A stretch of DNA of 64,000 nt from Cellulomonas hominis. GTDB lineage: Bacteria > Actinomycetota > Actinomycetes > Actinomycetales > Cellulomonadaceae. The first letter of the stretch is position 1. The number at the start of each line of letters is the position of its first letter. A program made the position numbers and the translations under genes. Location of the stretch: assembly GCF_014201095.1 (NCBI RefSeq), contig NZ_JACHDN010000001.1, forward strand, positions 3,472,001 through 3,536,000, given 5' to 3'. Below are positions 56,100-63,899 of this stretch, in pieces. The notes under the pieces were generated by a model. It had not been told where the DNA came from. It searched no databases and saw nothing but the letters and a program-made list of their open reading frames with translations.

Positions 56100-56618
56100 G
56101 TGAGCATCCCCACGATGCAGTCCCTGACCGTCGGCACCGACGGCGCCTGCTCCGGCAACCCCGGTCCGTCCGGGTGGGCCTGGGCAGCCGCCAACGGCAC
56201 CTGGGCAGGCGGCGCCATGCCGCGTTCCACCAACCAGGCCGCCGAGCTCGCCGGCCTGCTGCAGGCCATCACCGCGTTCGCCGACGTGCCCGCTCTCACC
56301 ATCGAACTCGACTCGGCCTACGCGCTGAACACCTACGCCTCCTGGATGGACGCGCACAAGCGCCGCGGGTGGCGGACCGGTGACGGAAAGCCCACCTCGA
56401 ACCGCGACCTCATCGCGGCCCTCATCGATGCCCGCGACGCGCGCCGGGCCGCCGGACTCCCGCCGGTCAAGCTCGTCAAGGTCAAGGGGCACGCCCGCCC
56501 CGGCGCCCACCCGCTGAACGAGGCCGCCGACCAGCGCGCCGTCGAGGCCCGCCTGCGCGCGGCCCGCGGGCTCGCCGATGTCGTCACCGGCACCTGGACC
56601 CCGCCCGGAAGGAGCTGA
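56100..56618 (+). CDS. rnhA: Ribonuclease HI
   Basis: A 172-residue RNase H that cuts RNA in RNA-DNA hybrids. The catalytic carboxylates are Asp14 (TDGACSGNPG), Glu49 (NQAAELAG), Asp71 (ELDSAY) and Asp144 (NEAADQRA), with His131 in KVKGHARPG. Its presence on the element fits plasmid- or phage-type replication with primer removal. GTG start after GAGGAGGG. Confidence 0.92.
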   Translation: MSIPTMQSLTVGTDGACSGNPGPSGWAWAAANGTWAGGAMPRSTNQAAELAGLLQAITAFADVPALTIELDSAYALNTYASWMDAHKRRGWRTGDGKPTSNRDLIAALIDARDARRAAGLPPVKLVKVKGHARPGAHPLNEAADQRAVEARLRAARGLADVVTGTWTPPGRS

Positions 56619-56621
56619 CCC

Positions 56622-57362
56622 ATGCGCATGGCCCTGATCGAGGTCCGCGACCTGGTGCCCGCGAAGAACAACGCGCGCACCGACCTCGAGGACCTCGTGG
56701 AGATGTCCGACTCGATCCGGGCCGTCGGCATCCAGCAGCCGTTCATCGTCAAGCCCGTCCCGAGCCGCGGCCGTCAGCGCTACGAGGTCATCGACGGCAA
56801 CCGACGCCTGGCGTCCCTGCCCGGCACCGGGGTGACGCAGGTGCTGTGCGTGGTGCGCGAGCGCAACAACGAGCGCACCGACGTGATCATCATGCTGGTC
56901 ACGGCCATGCACAAGGAGCTCAAGCCGCTCGACCAGGCCCGTGCGTTCCAGCGCCTGATCGGCACCGGCATGAGCGCGGCCGAGGTGGCCAAGCAGACCG
57001 GGTTCCGCCCCGGCACGGTCTCTGACCGTCTGGCGCTGCTGCGACTGCCCGCCGAGGTGCAGACGATGGTCGGCGACGGGCGCATGACCGCCACCGAGGC
57101 GGTGCGCCTGTCGCGGGGCCTGGCCAAGCAGCAGAGGAAGGAGCAGGGGAGCGGCTCGGGGAGCACGCCGGCGGCCGTCCCGCTGAGAGCGCCGGCGAAG
57201 CCTCAGTGGCTCGGGCCCCAGCACCGACTCGCCGCCGTGGCCGGCGCCCAGTGCGACCACCGCGACACCAGGACCGTGATCGGGCGAACGGCGTGCGGCC
57301 AGTGCTGGGAGAAGGCCATCGTCGACGACGCCCTCGCCGCGGCCGCCGTGGCGGCCGCGTAG
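56622..57362 (+). CDS. ParB-like partition/nuclease-domain protein with C-terminal zinc knuckle
   Basis: A 246-residue protein. The ParB N-terminal domain runs to about residue 80 (LEDLVEMSDSIRAVGIQQPFIVKP...YEVIDGNRRLAS, with the GNRR box), followed by a helix-turn-helix (SAAEVAKQTGFRPGTVSDRLALL). The C-terminal 50 residues replace the usual dimerisation domain by CDHRDTR...CGQCW, a probable zinc site. It may segregate or license replication of the element; no parA is seen. Starts after a GAAGGAG site. Confidence 0.88.
   Translation: MRMALIEVRDLVPAKNNARTDLEDLVEMSDSIRAVGIQQPFIVKPVPSRGRQRYEVIDGNRRLASLPGTGVTQVLCVVRERNNERTDVIIMLVTAMHKELKPLDQARAFQRLIGTGMSAAEVAKQTGFRPGTVSDRLALLRLPAEVQTMVGDGRMTATEAVRLSRGLAKQQRKEQGSGSGSTPAAVPLRAPAKPQWLGPQHRLAAVAGAQCDHRDTRTVIGRTACGQCWEKAIVDDALAAAAVAAA
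57338..57359 (+). terminator. Hairpin at the 3' end of the parB-like gene
   Basis: CGCGGCCGCC-GT-GGCGGCCGCG is a perfect 10-base-arm inverted repeat coding the Ala-rich C-terminus. It ends four bases before the next promoter motif, so it may stop transcription just before the next unit. Confidence 0.4.
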
Positions 57363-57380
57363 CCGCACATCTACAGGGCG
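57363..57380 (+). promoter_or_regulatory. Element promoter motif 8
   Basis: CCGCACAT (57363-57370), nine bases, then a G at 57380. The gene begins 35 bases later after GGGAGA. Confidence 0.6.
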
Positions 57381-57414
57381 TACCGCAACGCGCACCCAGC
57401 CCCGGGAGACGACC

Positions 57415-58419
57415 GTGAGCTTCAACGAGTCCCAGCACGTCCGCACACCCGCGGGGGTGAGAACCGGTGGGCAGTTCGCCGCGTCCGCCCGGGCGGAGTC
57501 ACGCGCCGACCTGCCCTACGTCGGCCCGACGCCCAGCGATATCGTGAGCGCCGGCATCCTCAAGACCCGTGCCGTCGCCGAGACCATGCCGTCCGGCAGG
57601 ATCCGCGAGGAGGACGGTGCGCTGTTCTTCCCGGTCAGGGACCCGCGCGACCCGGGGGTGCGCGCCGCCAGCGTCGCATTCGACCCCGACAACGAGGGGC
57701 GCTGGACCTACACCAGCGCGTCGGGCACGCGCGTCGCGTCGACGTACACCTACGGCGAGAACCCCCAGGTGCTCGCGCAGTGGACCCGCGAGCGGATCAT
57801 GGAGCTGGACCCCGACCAGCCGGTGTCCGCCGCCCTGCACCAGTTCAAGCCGTACACGAACATCAGCCGCGGCGACCGCGAGCCCAGCCTGTACCTGTGG
57901 GACGGGCACTCCGCCTGGGTCGACACCCAGGACGGCCCCACCCGCGGCACGTGGCTGCACTCCCAGACCACCGACCGCATCCGCTCCGCCTCCGGCCTGC
58001 CGCTGGACGCCCACCCGGCCGCCGTGGCCGCCTGGGTGACCGAGGCCGGGCGCACCGACCCGGACTACCTGCGCGGCGCGCCGCGCGACGTCGTGCTGAA
58101 CGGCGTCACCAAGGCCGTCGTCGCCCACGTCGAGGGCGCGGAGTCCTGGGACGAGGGCGCCGGCGAGGCGATCTGGTTCGGCTCGCGCTCCAACGGCGCG
58201 CACGACAAGGGCGACTACGCCTACATCAGCCGGGACGACGACCCCACGAACCCGGGCGTCTGGCACTTCGAGACCGAGCAGACCGAGACCCCCGACGCCA
58301 AGGGCGACTACTGCCAGAACGTCGTGTCCAACCTCGGCGCCGGCGAGGACCCCGCGGTCGTGGCCGCGTGGATCAACGAGCAGGCGCAGCGGTTCTGCTC
58401 GGTCCACCTCCGGCGCTGA
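57415..58419 (+). CDS. Tagged protein with three repeat modules, unknown function
   Basis: A 334-residue protein. Residues 6-21 are the tag QHVRTPAGVRTGGQF. Three degenerate modules of about 90-110 residues follow, each with a G-x-W or W-x-Y strand and ending in a P-x-V-[VL]-A-x-W helix (NPQVLAQW, HPAAVAAW, DPAVVAAW). No signal peptide or membrane segment; the composition is acidic and beta-rich. The next gene is a shorter paralogue. I do not recognise the family. Confidence 0.8.
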   Translation: MSFNESQHVRTPAGVRTGGQFAASARAESRADLPYVGPTPSDIVSAGILKTRAVAETMPSGRIREEDGALFFPVRDPRDPGVRAASVAFDPDNEGRWTYTSASGTRVASTYTYGENPQVLAQWTRERIMELDPDQPVSAALHQFKPYTNISRGDREPSLYLWDGHSAWVDTQDGPTRGTWLHSQTTDRIRSASGLPLDAHPAAVAAWVTEAGRTDPDYLRGAPRDVVLNGVTKAVVAHVEGAESWDEGAGEAIWFGSRSNGAHDKGDYAYISRDDDPTNPGVWHFETEQTETPDAKGDYCQNVVSNLGAGEDPAVVAAWINEQAQRFCSVHLRR

Positions 58420-58498
58420 CCGGCCACCGGCGGCCCCCCGCCGGACACGCCCGTCCGATCGACACCCCACACCTGCACCGCACGAGAGGATCGACCTC

Positions 58499-59239
58499 AT
58501 GTCCTTCAACGAGTCCCAGCACCCGCGAGCCACCGCGGGCGTCAGCGCGGGCGGCCAGTTCGTCACCAAGGTGGCCGCCGAGGCCAACGTCCACCTCGTG
58601 GGCCTCGACGACCTCGAGTTCGAGGACAAGGCGCGCGAGGCGACGAACGCCATCATCGAGCTGCTGCCCGGCGCCGGGGACTGCGGCGACGACGCCCCCG
58701 CCGTCCTCTGGCCGGCCGAGGACGGCGACGACGACAAGGAGATCACCACCGGCGTCAACGTCCTGACCGGCGAGAAGGGGCAGTGGAGCCTCGAGCGGGG
58801 CCCGGACCGCATCACATCGACCCCGGGTCTGAGCATGAGCGCCCACCCCGCCGCCGTCGCCGCGTGGCTGAGCGCCGCGCGCGACGCGGACGGCGAGGAC
58901 CTCGTCAACTACGCCAGCGGCGTCCGCAACGACGGCATCTCCCGAGCCGTGGCCAACGAGCTCGAGGGCGTCGCGGTGTGGGACGAGGGTGGCGGCACGA
59001 CGATCTGGTTCGGCTCCCGCACCGAGCCCGGCGCGCCCGGCGACCACGCGTTCATCGTCCCCGCCGGCGAGCACGAGGGTCGCTGGCAGTTCCAGAGCGA
59101 CGACTTCAGCGACAGCCCGGAGGGGTACCGCACCGAGGTCGTCACCTCGGACCTGACGGTCGAGTCCGACCCGAAGGTCGTCGCGGCGTGGGTGCGCGAG
59201 CAGGCCGAGAAGCTCGGCTCGGTGCCCTACACCGGCTGA
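58499..59239 (+). CDS. Tagged protein with two repeat modules, paralogue of the preceding gene
   Basis: A 246-residue protein beginning with the same SFNESQH as its neighbour and tag residues QHPRATAGVSAGGQF. It contains two modules ending HPAAVAAW and DPKVVAAWVREQAEKL, corresponding to modules two and three of the neighbour; WDEGGGTTIWFGSRT here matches WDEGAGEAIWFGSRS there. The pair arose by duplication. GAGAGGA precedes the ATG. Function unknown. Confidence 0.8.
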   Translation: MSFNESQHPRATAGVSAGGQFVTKVAAEANVHLVGLDDLEFEDKAREATNAIIELLPGAGDCGDDAPAVLWPAEDGDDDKEITTGVNVLTGEKGQWSLERGPDRITSTPGLSMSAHPAAVAAWLSAARDADGEDLVNYASGVRNDGISRAVANELEGVAVWDEGGGTTIWFGSRTEPGAPGDHAFIVPAGEHEGRWQFQSDDFSDSPEGYRTEVVTSDLTVESDPKVVAAWVREQAEKLGSVPYTG

Positions 59240-59247
59240 CCATGACC

Positions 59248-59293
59248 ACGCGAACGGGCCGATCCTGCAGACGCGGGGTCGGCCCGTTCGCGT
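59248..59293 (+). terminator. Hairpin terminator in the element
   Basis: Perfect 15-base arms (59248-59262 and 59279-59293) with a 16-base loop lie just after the stop at 59239 and 13 bases before promoter motif 9, so they separate two transcription units. Confidence 0.75.
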
Positions 59294-59305
59294 GCGGGGC
59301 CCCGT

Positions 59306-59323
59306 CCGCACATCCGCAGGTGG
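59306..59323 (+). promoter_or_regulatory. Element promoter motif 9
   Basis: CCGCACAT (59306-59313), nine bases, then a G at 59323; gene start 27 bases later after GAGAGGG. Confidence 0.6.
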
Positions 59324-59349
59324 AGAACACCCCGGACGAGAGGGCGCCG

Positions 59350-59865
59350 ATGAGCACCGACCAGGACACGCAGCGCCACCCCGAGAGCCAGCGGCCGCAC
59401 CCGCTGGTCGCGGCCGCAGCCGACGTCGCCCACCGCGCGCACGCCGGCCAGGTCGACAAGCTCGCCAAGCCCTACATCGGCCACCCGGCCGCCGTCGGCG
59501 CCATCCTCCACGCCCAGGGGCACCCCGCCCACGTCGTCGCCGCCGGATGGCTCCACGACGTCGTCGAGGACACCGACTGGACCCTGAGCGACCTCGCCGC
59601 GGAGTTGACCAGCACCGGCACGCCCGACCAGGTCACGGGGACCTTGCGCCTGGTCTCCCTGCTGACCCACGCCCACGGCGAGCCGCGCGCGGACTACTAC
59701 CTGCGGGTCGCCACCGACGCCCAGGCCGTCGCGGTCAAGGCCGCCGACATCGCGCACAACACCTCTCCGGAGCGGATGGACGCGCTCGACGAGCCGACAC
59801 GGGCGCGCCTGACCGCGAAGTACCGCGCCGCCCGCACCGCGCTGGGTCTGCCCGCCGCGGACTGA
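59350..59865 (+). CDS. MESH1-like HD hydrolase (possible (p)ppGpp hydrolase)
   Basis: A 171-residue single-domain HD protein. The pattern AHRAHAGQVDKLAKPYIGHP...AGWLHDVVEDTDWT...VKAADIAHNTS reproduces the RelA/SpoT hydrolase core (RxxK..H...HDxxED..N), including the metal-binding His and HD pair. There is no synthetase, TGS or ACT domain, so this is the small alarmone hydrolase (MESH1) type. On a mobile element it could relieve alarmone signalling or hydrolyse another nucleotide. Terminator and promoter motif isolate it as its own unit. Confidence 0.82.
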   Translation: MSTDQDTQRHPESQRPHPLVAAAADVAHRAHAGQVDKLAKPYIGHPAAVGAILHAQGHPAHVVAAGWLHDVVEDTDWTLSDLAAELTSTGTPDQVTGTLRLVSLLTHAHGEPRADYYLRVATDAQAVAVKAADIAHNTSPERMDALDEPTRARLTAKYRAARTALGLPAAD

Positions 59866-59936
59866 CGCTGCCGCCGGGGAGCGCGCCGTGTCGCCGCCGT
59901 GCCTGCCCTCGCCGTGCAAGCCCGCCGGGGCCCCTG

Positions 59937-59954
59937 CCGCACATCTACCGGGCA
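59937..59954 (+). promoter_or_regulatory. Element promoter motif 10
   Basis: CCGCACAT (59937-59944), nine bases, then the A of ATG. Confidence 0.7.
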
Positions 59955-60745
59955 TGATGGGGACCCACCACGCCGTGAGCGGCGCCGCCGTCTGGCTCGC
60001 CGTCACCTCAACGGCGCCGTGGGCCCTCGGCCTCTCGCCGATGTCGACCCGCGATCAGCTCGTCGGTGCCGCCTTGGCCGCCGGCGCGGCGATCCTCCCG
60101 GACGCCGACCACCACAACGGCACCATCGCGCACTCCGGCGGCGCGATCACCAAGGTCGCCGCGCGCACCCTCGAGGGCGTCAGCGGGGGACACCGCCACG
60201 GACTGCACTCGCTGCTCGCCATCATCGGCTTCTACCTCGGAGCGACCTGGCTCGGGACATGGTGGGCCACGGTCCCGCTGCTCGGGTACATCCCGGCCGG
60301 CTCGACACTGCTCTGGCTCGCCCTGATCGGCTTCACCCTCAAGGTCCTGCACCTGTCCCGCGGCGGGATCATCAAGCTGTGGGCCACCGCCGCCGTGGCG
60401 ACTCTGCCGGTGCTGTACTTCGCCCCGGACCTGTTCGGCATCCTGCCGAGCGTCGTGGTCCTCGGGGTCGTCACGCACCTGGTCGGCGACTTCCTGACAG
60501 TCGGCGGGCTCCCGCTGCTGTGGCCTTGGGTCCCGAAGCCGCCGAAGTCCTTCGACGACATCCCAGTCGTGCGCTCCCTCTGGCAGCAGAACGGCTACGT
60601 CGCCGTGCCCGCGCTCGGCAAGACCGGCTCGATCCGCGAGCTCGCCCTGTTCGGCGTCCTGGGGCTCTACACCCTCGTCGCCATCACCGACACCATCGCC
60701 CGCGCCTTCGGCACCCCGCTGCCGATCCCCGGCCTGTCCGCCTGA
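59954..60745 (+). CDS. YdjM-type membrane-bound metal-dependent hydrolase
   Basis: A 263-residue membrane protein with about six hydrophobic segments and the motif spread of the DUF457/YdjM family: THHAVSG near the start, LPDADHHNG near residue 52, GGHRHGLHS near 78 and THLVGDFLTVGG near 175. These His/Asp residues probably bind metal near the membrane face. YdjM homologues are SOS-linked in enterobacteria and common on phages; the substrate is not known. Confidence 0.85.
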   Translation: MMGTHHAVSGAAVWLAVTSTAPWALGLSPMSTRDQLVGAALAAGAAILPDADHHNGTIAHSGGAITKVAARTLEGVSGGHRHGLHSLLAIIGFYLGATWLGTWWATVPLLGYIPAGSTLLWLALIGFTLKVLHLSRGGIIKLWATAAVATLPVLYFAPDLFGILPSVVVLGVVTHLVGDFLTVGGLPLLWPWVPKPPKSFDDIPVVRSLWQQNGYVAVPALGKTGSIRELALFGVLGLYTLVAITDTIARAFGTPLPIPGLSA

Positions 60746-60759
60746 CCAAGGAGCCCCAC

Positions 60760-61332
60760 ATGACCCGCACCGAGCAGACCGTGACCGCCACCGTTCGCAG
60801 CGGCGCGACGCTGTCGCCGCGCCGGGCCCTGCTCGTCAGCACCCTGCACTGGTTCGGGGTGCTCAGCACCGGTGGCGTCCCGCTGGTGCAGTTCGCCCTG
60901 GCACTGGGCTACGTCTACAGCCCGACGCCCGCGGTCCTGGACGCGATCGGGGCCGAGCCCCTCATCACGCTGCAGGTCCTCGCCGGCCTCTACGTCCTCG
61001 CCCAGGTCATCGCCGTCGCGATCGTGGTCGTTCTCCGGGTGCAGTTCGTGATCGCGTTCGCCGTCCCGCCGTTCGTCCTGGCGCTCGGCTGGGTCGGGCT
61101 CAACAACCCGCCGATTGCCATCGCGCTGATCGCCGTCGGCTGGGTCGGACTGGCGGCCAAGTCGGTCAGCTGCCGCCTGAACGGCGGGGTGCCGCTGGGC
61201 GTGGTCGAGGTGCACTGCGCCGTGCCCGCGGCCGAGTCATACCAGGAAGGTCCTGCGGACCGCCTCGAGCGGCTCCACGACCGGGCCCCAGTCGGCCCGC
61301 CCGTCGCGGGCACCACCTCCCTCAAGCGCTGA
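60760..61332 (+). CDS. Element membrane protein, unknown
   Basis: A 190-residue protein with four hydrophobic segments between residues 25 and 135 and a charged, proline-rich C-terminal tail. AAGGAG precedes the ATG, 14 bases after the previous gene, so the two form one operon. Function unknown. Confidence 0.65.
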   Translation: MTRTEQTVTATVRSGATLSPRRALLVSTLHWFGVLSTGGVPLVQFALALGYVYSPTPAVLDAIGAEPLITLQVLAGLYVLAQVIAVAIVVVLRVQFVIAFAVPPFVLALGWVGLNNPPIAIALIAVGWVGLAAKSVSCRLNGGVPLGVVEVHCAVPAAESYQEGPADRLERLHDRAPVGPPVAGTTSLKR

Positions 61333-61358
61333 CGAGGACGGCCGCCGCGGAGTCCGCG

Positions 61359-61376
61359 CCGCACATCTGTACAGCA
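61359..61376 (+). promoter_or_regulatory. Element promoter motif 11
   Basis: CCGCACAT (61359-61366), nine bases, then the A of ATG. Confidence 0.7.
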
Positions 61377-61732
61377 TGTCGCTGGCCTGGACCTACCGCG
61401 CCTGGGGCGCAGCCCTGCCCTCCCTCGGGACCGACCACCTGGGGCGGCACATCCTCGTGCTGCCGTGGCCCCTGCGGACCACCGAGACCGCCCCTGAGGA
61501 CGGCACCCGCTACCACCCCGCGCTGGCGCTGGTCGTGGCCCCCTGGTGGGCGTGCCGGCACGTCCTGCGCGACGCGCAGGTGCGCCGCTACCTCGCGTGG
61601 GAGCGCCGCCGCAGCCGCGACCTCACCCGGGCCGGCCCCGGCGCCAACGACGAGCACATCGAGACGATCTACCGCCGGTGGGAGCACGTGCGTCCGGCCC
61701 ATCCCGACGCCTGGCGGAAGGGGGACCGGTGA
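61376..61732 (+). CDS. Hypothetical element protein
   Basis: A 118-residue protein, basic and Trp/Arg-rich, with one moderately hydrophobic segment near residues 48-62. No known motif. Its stop overlaps the start of the NADAR-SLOG gene by four bases. Function unknown. Confidence 0.65.
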   Translation: MSLAWTYRAWGAALPSLGTDHLGRHILVLPWPLRTTETAPEDGTRYHPALALVVAPWWACRHVLRDAQVRRYLAWERRRSRDLTRAGPGANDEHIETIYRRWEHVRPAHPDAWRKGDR

Positions 61733-62814
61733 GCACCGACCACGACGTGCACGAGGGCGCCCGGCAGCCTGCCCGGCCCAGCCCACGCGAAGCGTCCGAG
61801 GCCTTCGCTGACCCCGCCCAGCTCATCGACTCCTTCCGCGGCGAGTACGAGTTCCTGTCGAACTTCTACCGGGCCGCGCTGCGGATCGAGGGCGAGACCT
61901 ACGCGGGAGGGGAGTGGGCCTTCAACGCACTCAAGACCCTGGACCTCGACCAACGGGTGACCGTCCGTCAGGCCGCCACCGCGTCCCGCGCGAAAGCCGC
62001 TGGGCAGAGGGTGACCCTCCGCGTGCCGAAGAAGGACTGGGACTCCCGCGTCCGCTACCAGGTCATGGCCCAGGTGGTGCGAGCCAAGTTCGAGGACGTG
62101 ACCCTGCGCAACAGCCTCATCGCCACTCGCGACGCGCTGCTCATCGAGGGCACCGGCACTGCGCGCCGCGCCTGGCACGACCAAGCCTGGGGGCAGTGCT
62201 ACTGCGACAAGCACCGAGCCTGGTGCGGTGGCAACGCCCTCGGCCTGGCACTCATGGCCGAGCGAGACCGGCTGCGCGGAGCGCACCGGCGCTGGACCCG
62301 CGTAGCCGTCACGGGGCACCGCCCGCATCTGCTCGACGAGGGCCAGGCAGCCTTCGCCCGAGCGGAGCTCTCGCGCCTCGCGCTCAAGCTCAAGACCGCC
62401 CACCACGCCAAGGTCGCCATCTCCGGGATGTCGACCGGGGCGGACGCGTGGTGGGCCGACACCGCGCTGGCGGCCGGGCTGGACCTGTGGGCCTACATCC
62501 CGTTCTGGGGCCAGCCCGACCGGTGGGCCCCCGGTCAGGCGCAGCACTGGGAGGACCAGGTTGCCCGCGCGTCTCGGCGCCTGGTGCTGGGACAGGCCTC
62601 GGACGTGGCGATGTACCACGAGCGCAACAACTTCATGCTCCGCGACGCCAACGCCTTGATCGCCGTCCACGACCCCGCCCACACCAGCGGCGGGACCGCC
62701 TCCACCATCGCCAAGGCCCGCGCCGCCGGCCGGCCGCTGATCCTTGTCGACGTCGTCTCCCGCCGCACCACCATCGAGAACCCCGACGGCCCCGCCAGCG
62801 TGGCCCGACCCTGA
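61729..62814 (+). CDS. NADAR-SLOG fusion protein
   Basis: A 361-residue two-domain protein. The N-terminal part (about 35-180) is a NADAR (YbiA-like) domain, with [23 protein letters not shown] and [28 protein letters not shown] enzymes remove ADP-ribose from modified guanine or hydrolyse related N-glycosides. The C-terminal part (about 190-355) is a SLOG/YpsA-like Rossmann domain, with [26 protein letters not shown] and [25 protein letters not shown], which in other systems binds nucleotide signals. The fusion and its place between a hypothetical gene and thyA suggest nucleotide or NAD-linked counter-defence; this is inference. Confidence 0.85.
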   Translation: MSTDHDVHEGARQPARPSPREASEAFADPAQLIDSFRGEYEFLSNFYRAALRIEGETYAGGEWAFNALKTLDLDQRVTVRQAATASRAKAAGQRVTLRVPKKDWDSRVRYQVMAQVVRAKFEDVTLRNSLIATRDALLIEGTGTARRAWHDQAWGQCYCDKHRAWCGGNALGLALMAERDRLRGAHRRWTRVAVTGHRPHLLDEGQAAFARAELSRLALKLKTAHHAKVAISGMSTGADAWWADTALAAGLDLWAYIPFWGQPDRWAPGQAQHWEDQVARASRRLVLGQASDVAMYHERNNFMLRDANALIAVHDPAHTSGGTASTIAKARAAGRPLILVDVVSRRTTIENPDGPASVARP

Positions 62815-62822
62815 GGAGCGCC

Positions 62823-63620
62823 ATGCCCAGCGACCAGTACGGACGCCTTCTCGCGGACGTGCTCACCCACGGCGAGAGCCGAGGCGACCGAACCGGCACC
62901 GGCACGATCGGGGTGTTCGGGCGGCAGATGCGGTTCGACCTCTCCGAAGGCTTCCCGCTCGTGACGACCAAGAAGGTCCACCTGCGCTCGATCATCGGCG
63001 AGCTGCTGTGGTTCCTGCGCGGGGACTCCAACGTCCGCTGGCTCCAGGAGCGCGGCATCAGCATCTGGGACGAGTGGGCCGACGAGAACGGCGACCTCGG
63101 CCCCGTGTACGGGGTGCAGTGGCGGTCCTGCCCGACGCCCGACGGCGGACACATCGACCAGATCGCCCGCGTCATGGACTCGCTGGCGACCAACCCGGAC
63201 TCGCGCCGGCACATCGTCTCGGCGTGGAACCCGGCCGAGGTCGACGACATGGCCCTGCCGCCGTGCCACGCGCTGTTCCAGTTCCACGTCCAGGACCGGC
63301 GCCTGTCGTGCCAGCTCTACCAGCGCTCGGCCGACCTGTTCCTCGGCGTGCCGTTCAACATCGCCTCCTACGCGCTGCTGACCCACATGGTCGCCCAGCA
63401 GCTCGACCTCGAGGTCGGGGACTTCGTCTGGACCGGCGGCGACGTCCACATCTACTCCAACCACGTCGAGCAGGTCCTCACCCAGCTGGCTCGCGAGCCG
63501 TACCCGTACCCGATGCTCAACCTGCGGCGCGCCCCGTCGCTGTTCGAGTACGAGATCGGCGACGTCGAGGTCGTCGGGTACCAGCACCACCCCGGCATCA
63601 AGGCCCCCATCGCGGTCTGA
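62823..63620 (+). CDS. thyA: Thymidylate synthase ThyA
   Basis: A 265-residue enzyme that methylates dUMP with methylene-tetrahydrofolate to give dTMP. The catalytic Cys148 is in [16 protein letters not shown] near the start binds phosphate, and [15 protein letters not shown] and DVHIYSNH complete the folate/dUMP site. Carriage on the element fits viral or plasmid nucleotide provision. It follows the NADAR-SLOG gene by eight bases after a GAGGAG site. Confidence 0.95.
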   Translation: MPSDQYGRLLADVLTHGESRGDRTGTGTIGVFGRQMRFDLSEGFPLVTTKKVHLRSIIGELLWFLRGDSNVRWLQERGISIWDEWADENGDLGPVYGVQWRSCPTPDGGHIDQIARVMDSLATNPDSRRHIVSAWNPAEVDDMALPPCHALFQFHVQDRRLSCQLYQRSADLFLGVPFNIASYALLTHMVAQQLDLEVGDFVWTGGDVHIYSNHVEQVLTQLAREPYPYPMLNLRRAPSLFEYEIGDVEVVGYQHHPGIKAPIAV

Positions 63621-63881
63621 GCCCGCGCGCCTTCCCGTCAAGGTGTGGGGTCGTCGCGGTCATCCGGGACATCCAGTAGTGCCGGCCGCCCCGGTCAGAG
63701 TGGCGCCGCTCCGTACGTCAGGGTGGCACCGTCCTTCGTGGTTCCCGGTCGGCGCATGCGCCGTGCGGGCACGGCCGCACGGTAGGGGTGAGTCCGCCGC
63801 GTGAGCGTGGGAGCCCTGGTGGAAGATCGGCACAGCGGGCGCCCGCGCGGGGCGGCGCCGACGACCGGAACAGGGCTCCTG
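63621..63881 (+). other. Gene-free region before the last element gene
   Basis: About 260 bases without a convincing gene. It contains a 15-base imperfect direct repeat, GTCAGAGTGGCGCCG at 63694-63708 and GTCAGGGTGGCACCG at 63717-63731, 23 bases apart, which could be a binding site or part of a replication or transfer region. Nothing else recognised. Confidence 0.4.
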
Positions 63882-63899
63882 CCGCACATATGAACCCCA
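63882..63899 (+). promoter_or_regulatory. Element promoter motif 12
   Basis: CCGCACAT (63882-63889), nine bases, then the A of ATG at 63899. Confidence 0.7.

Noticed and set aside
59320..59350. In-frame GTG 59320 as an upstream start for the HD hydrolase.
   Set aside because: It lies before the predicted transcription start (59323) and lacks a ribosome-binding site; ATG 59350 has GAGAGGG and fits the family.
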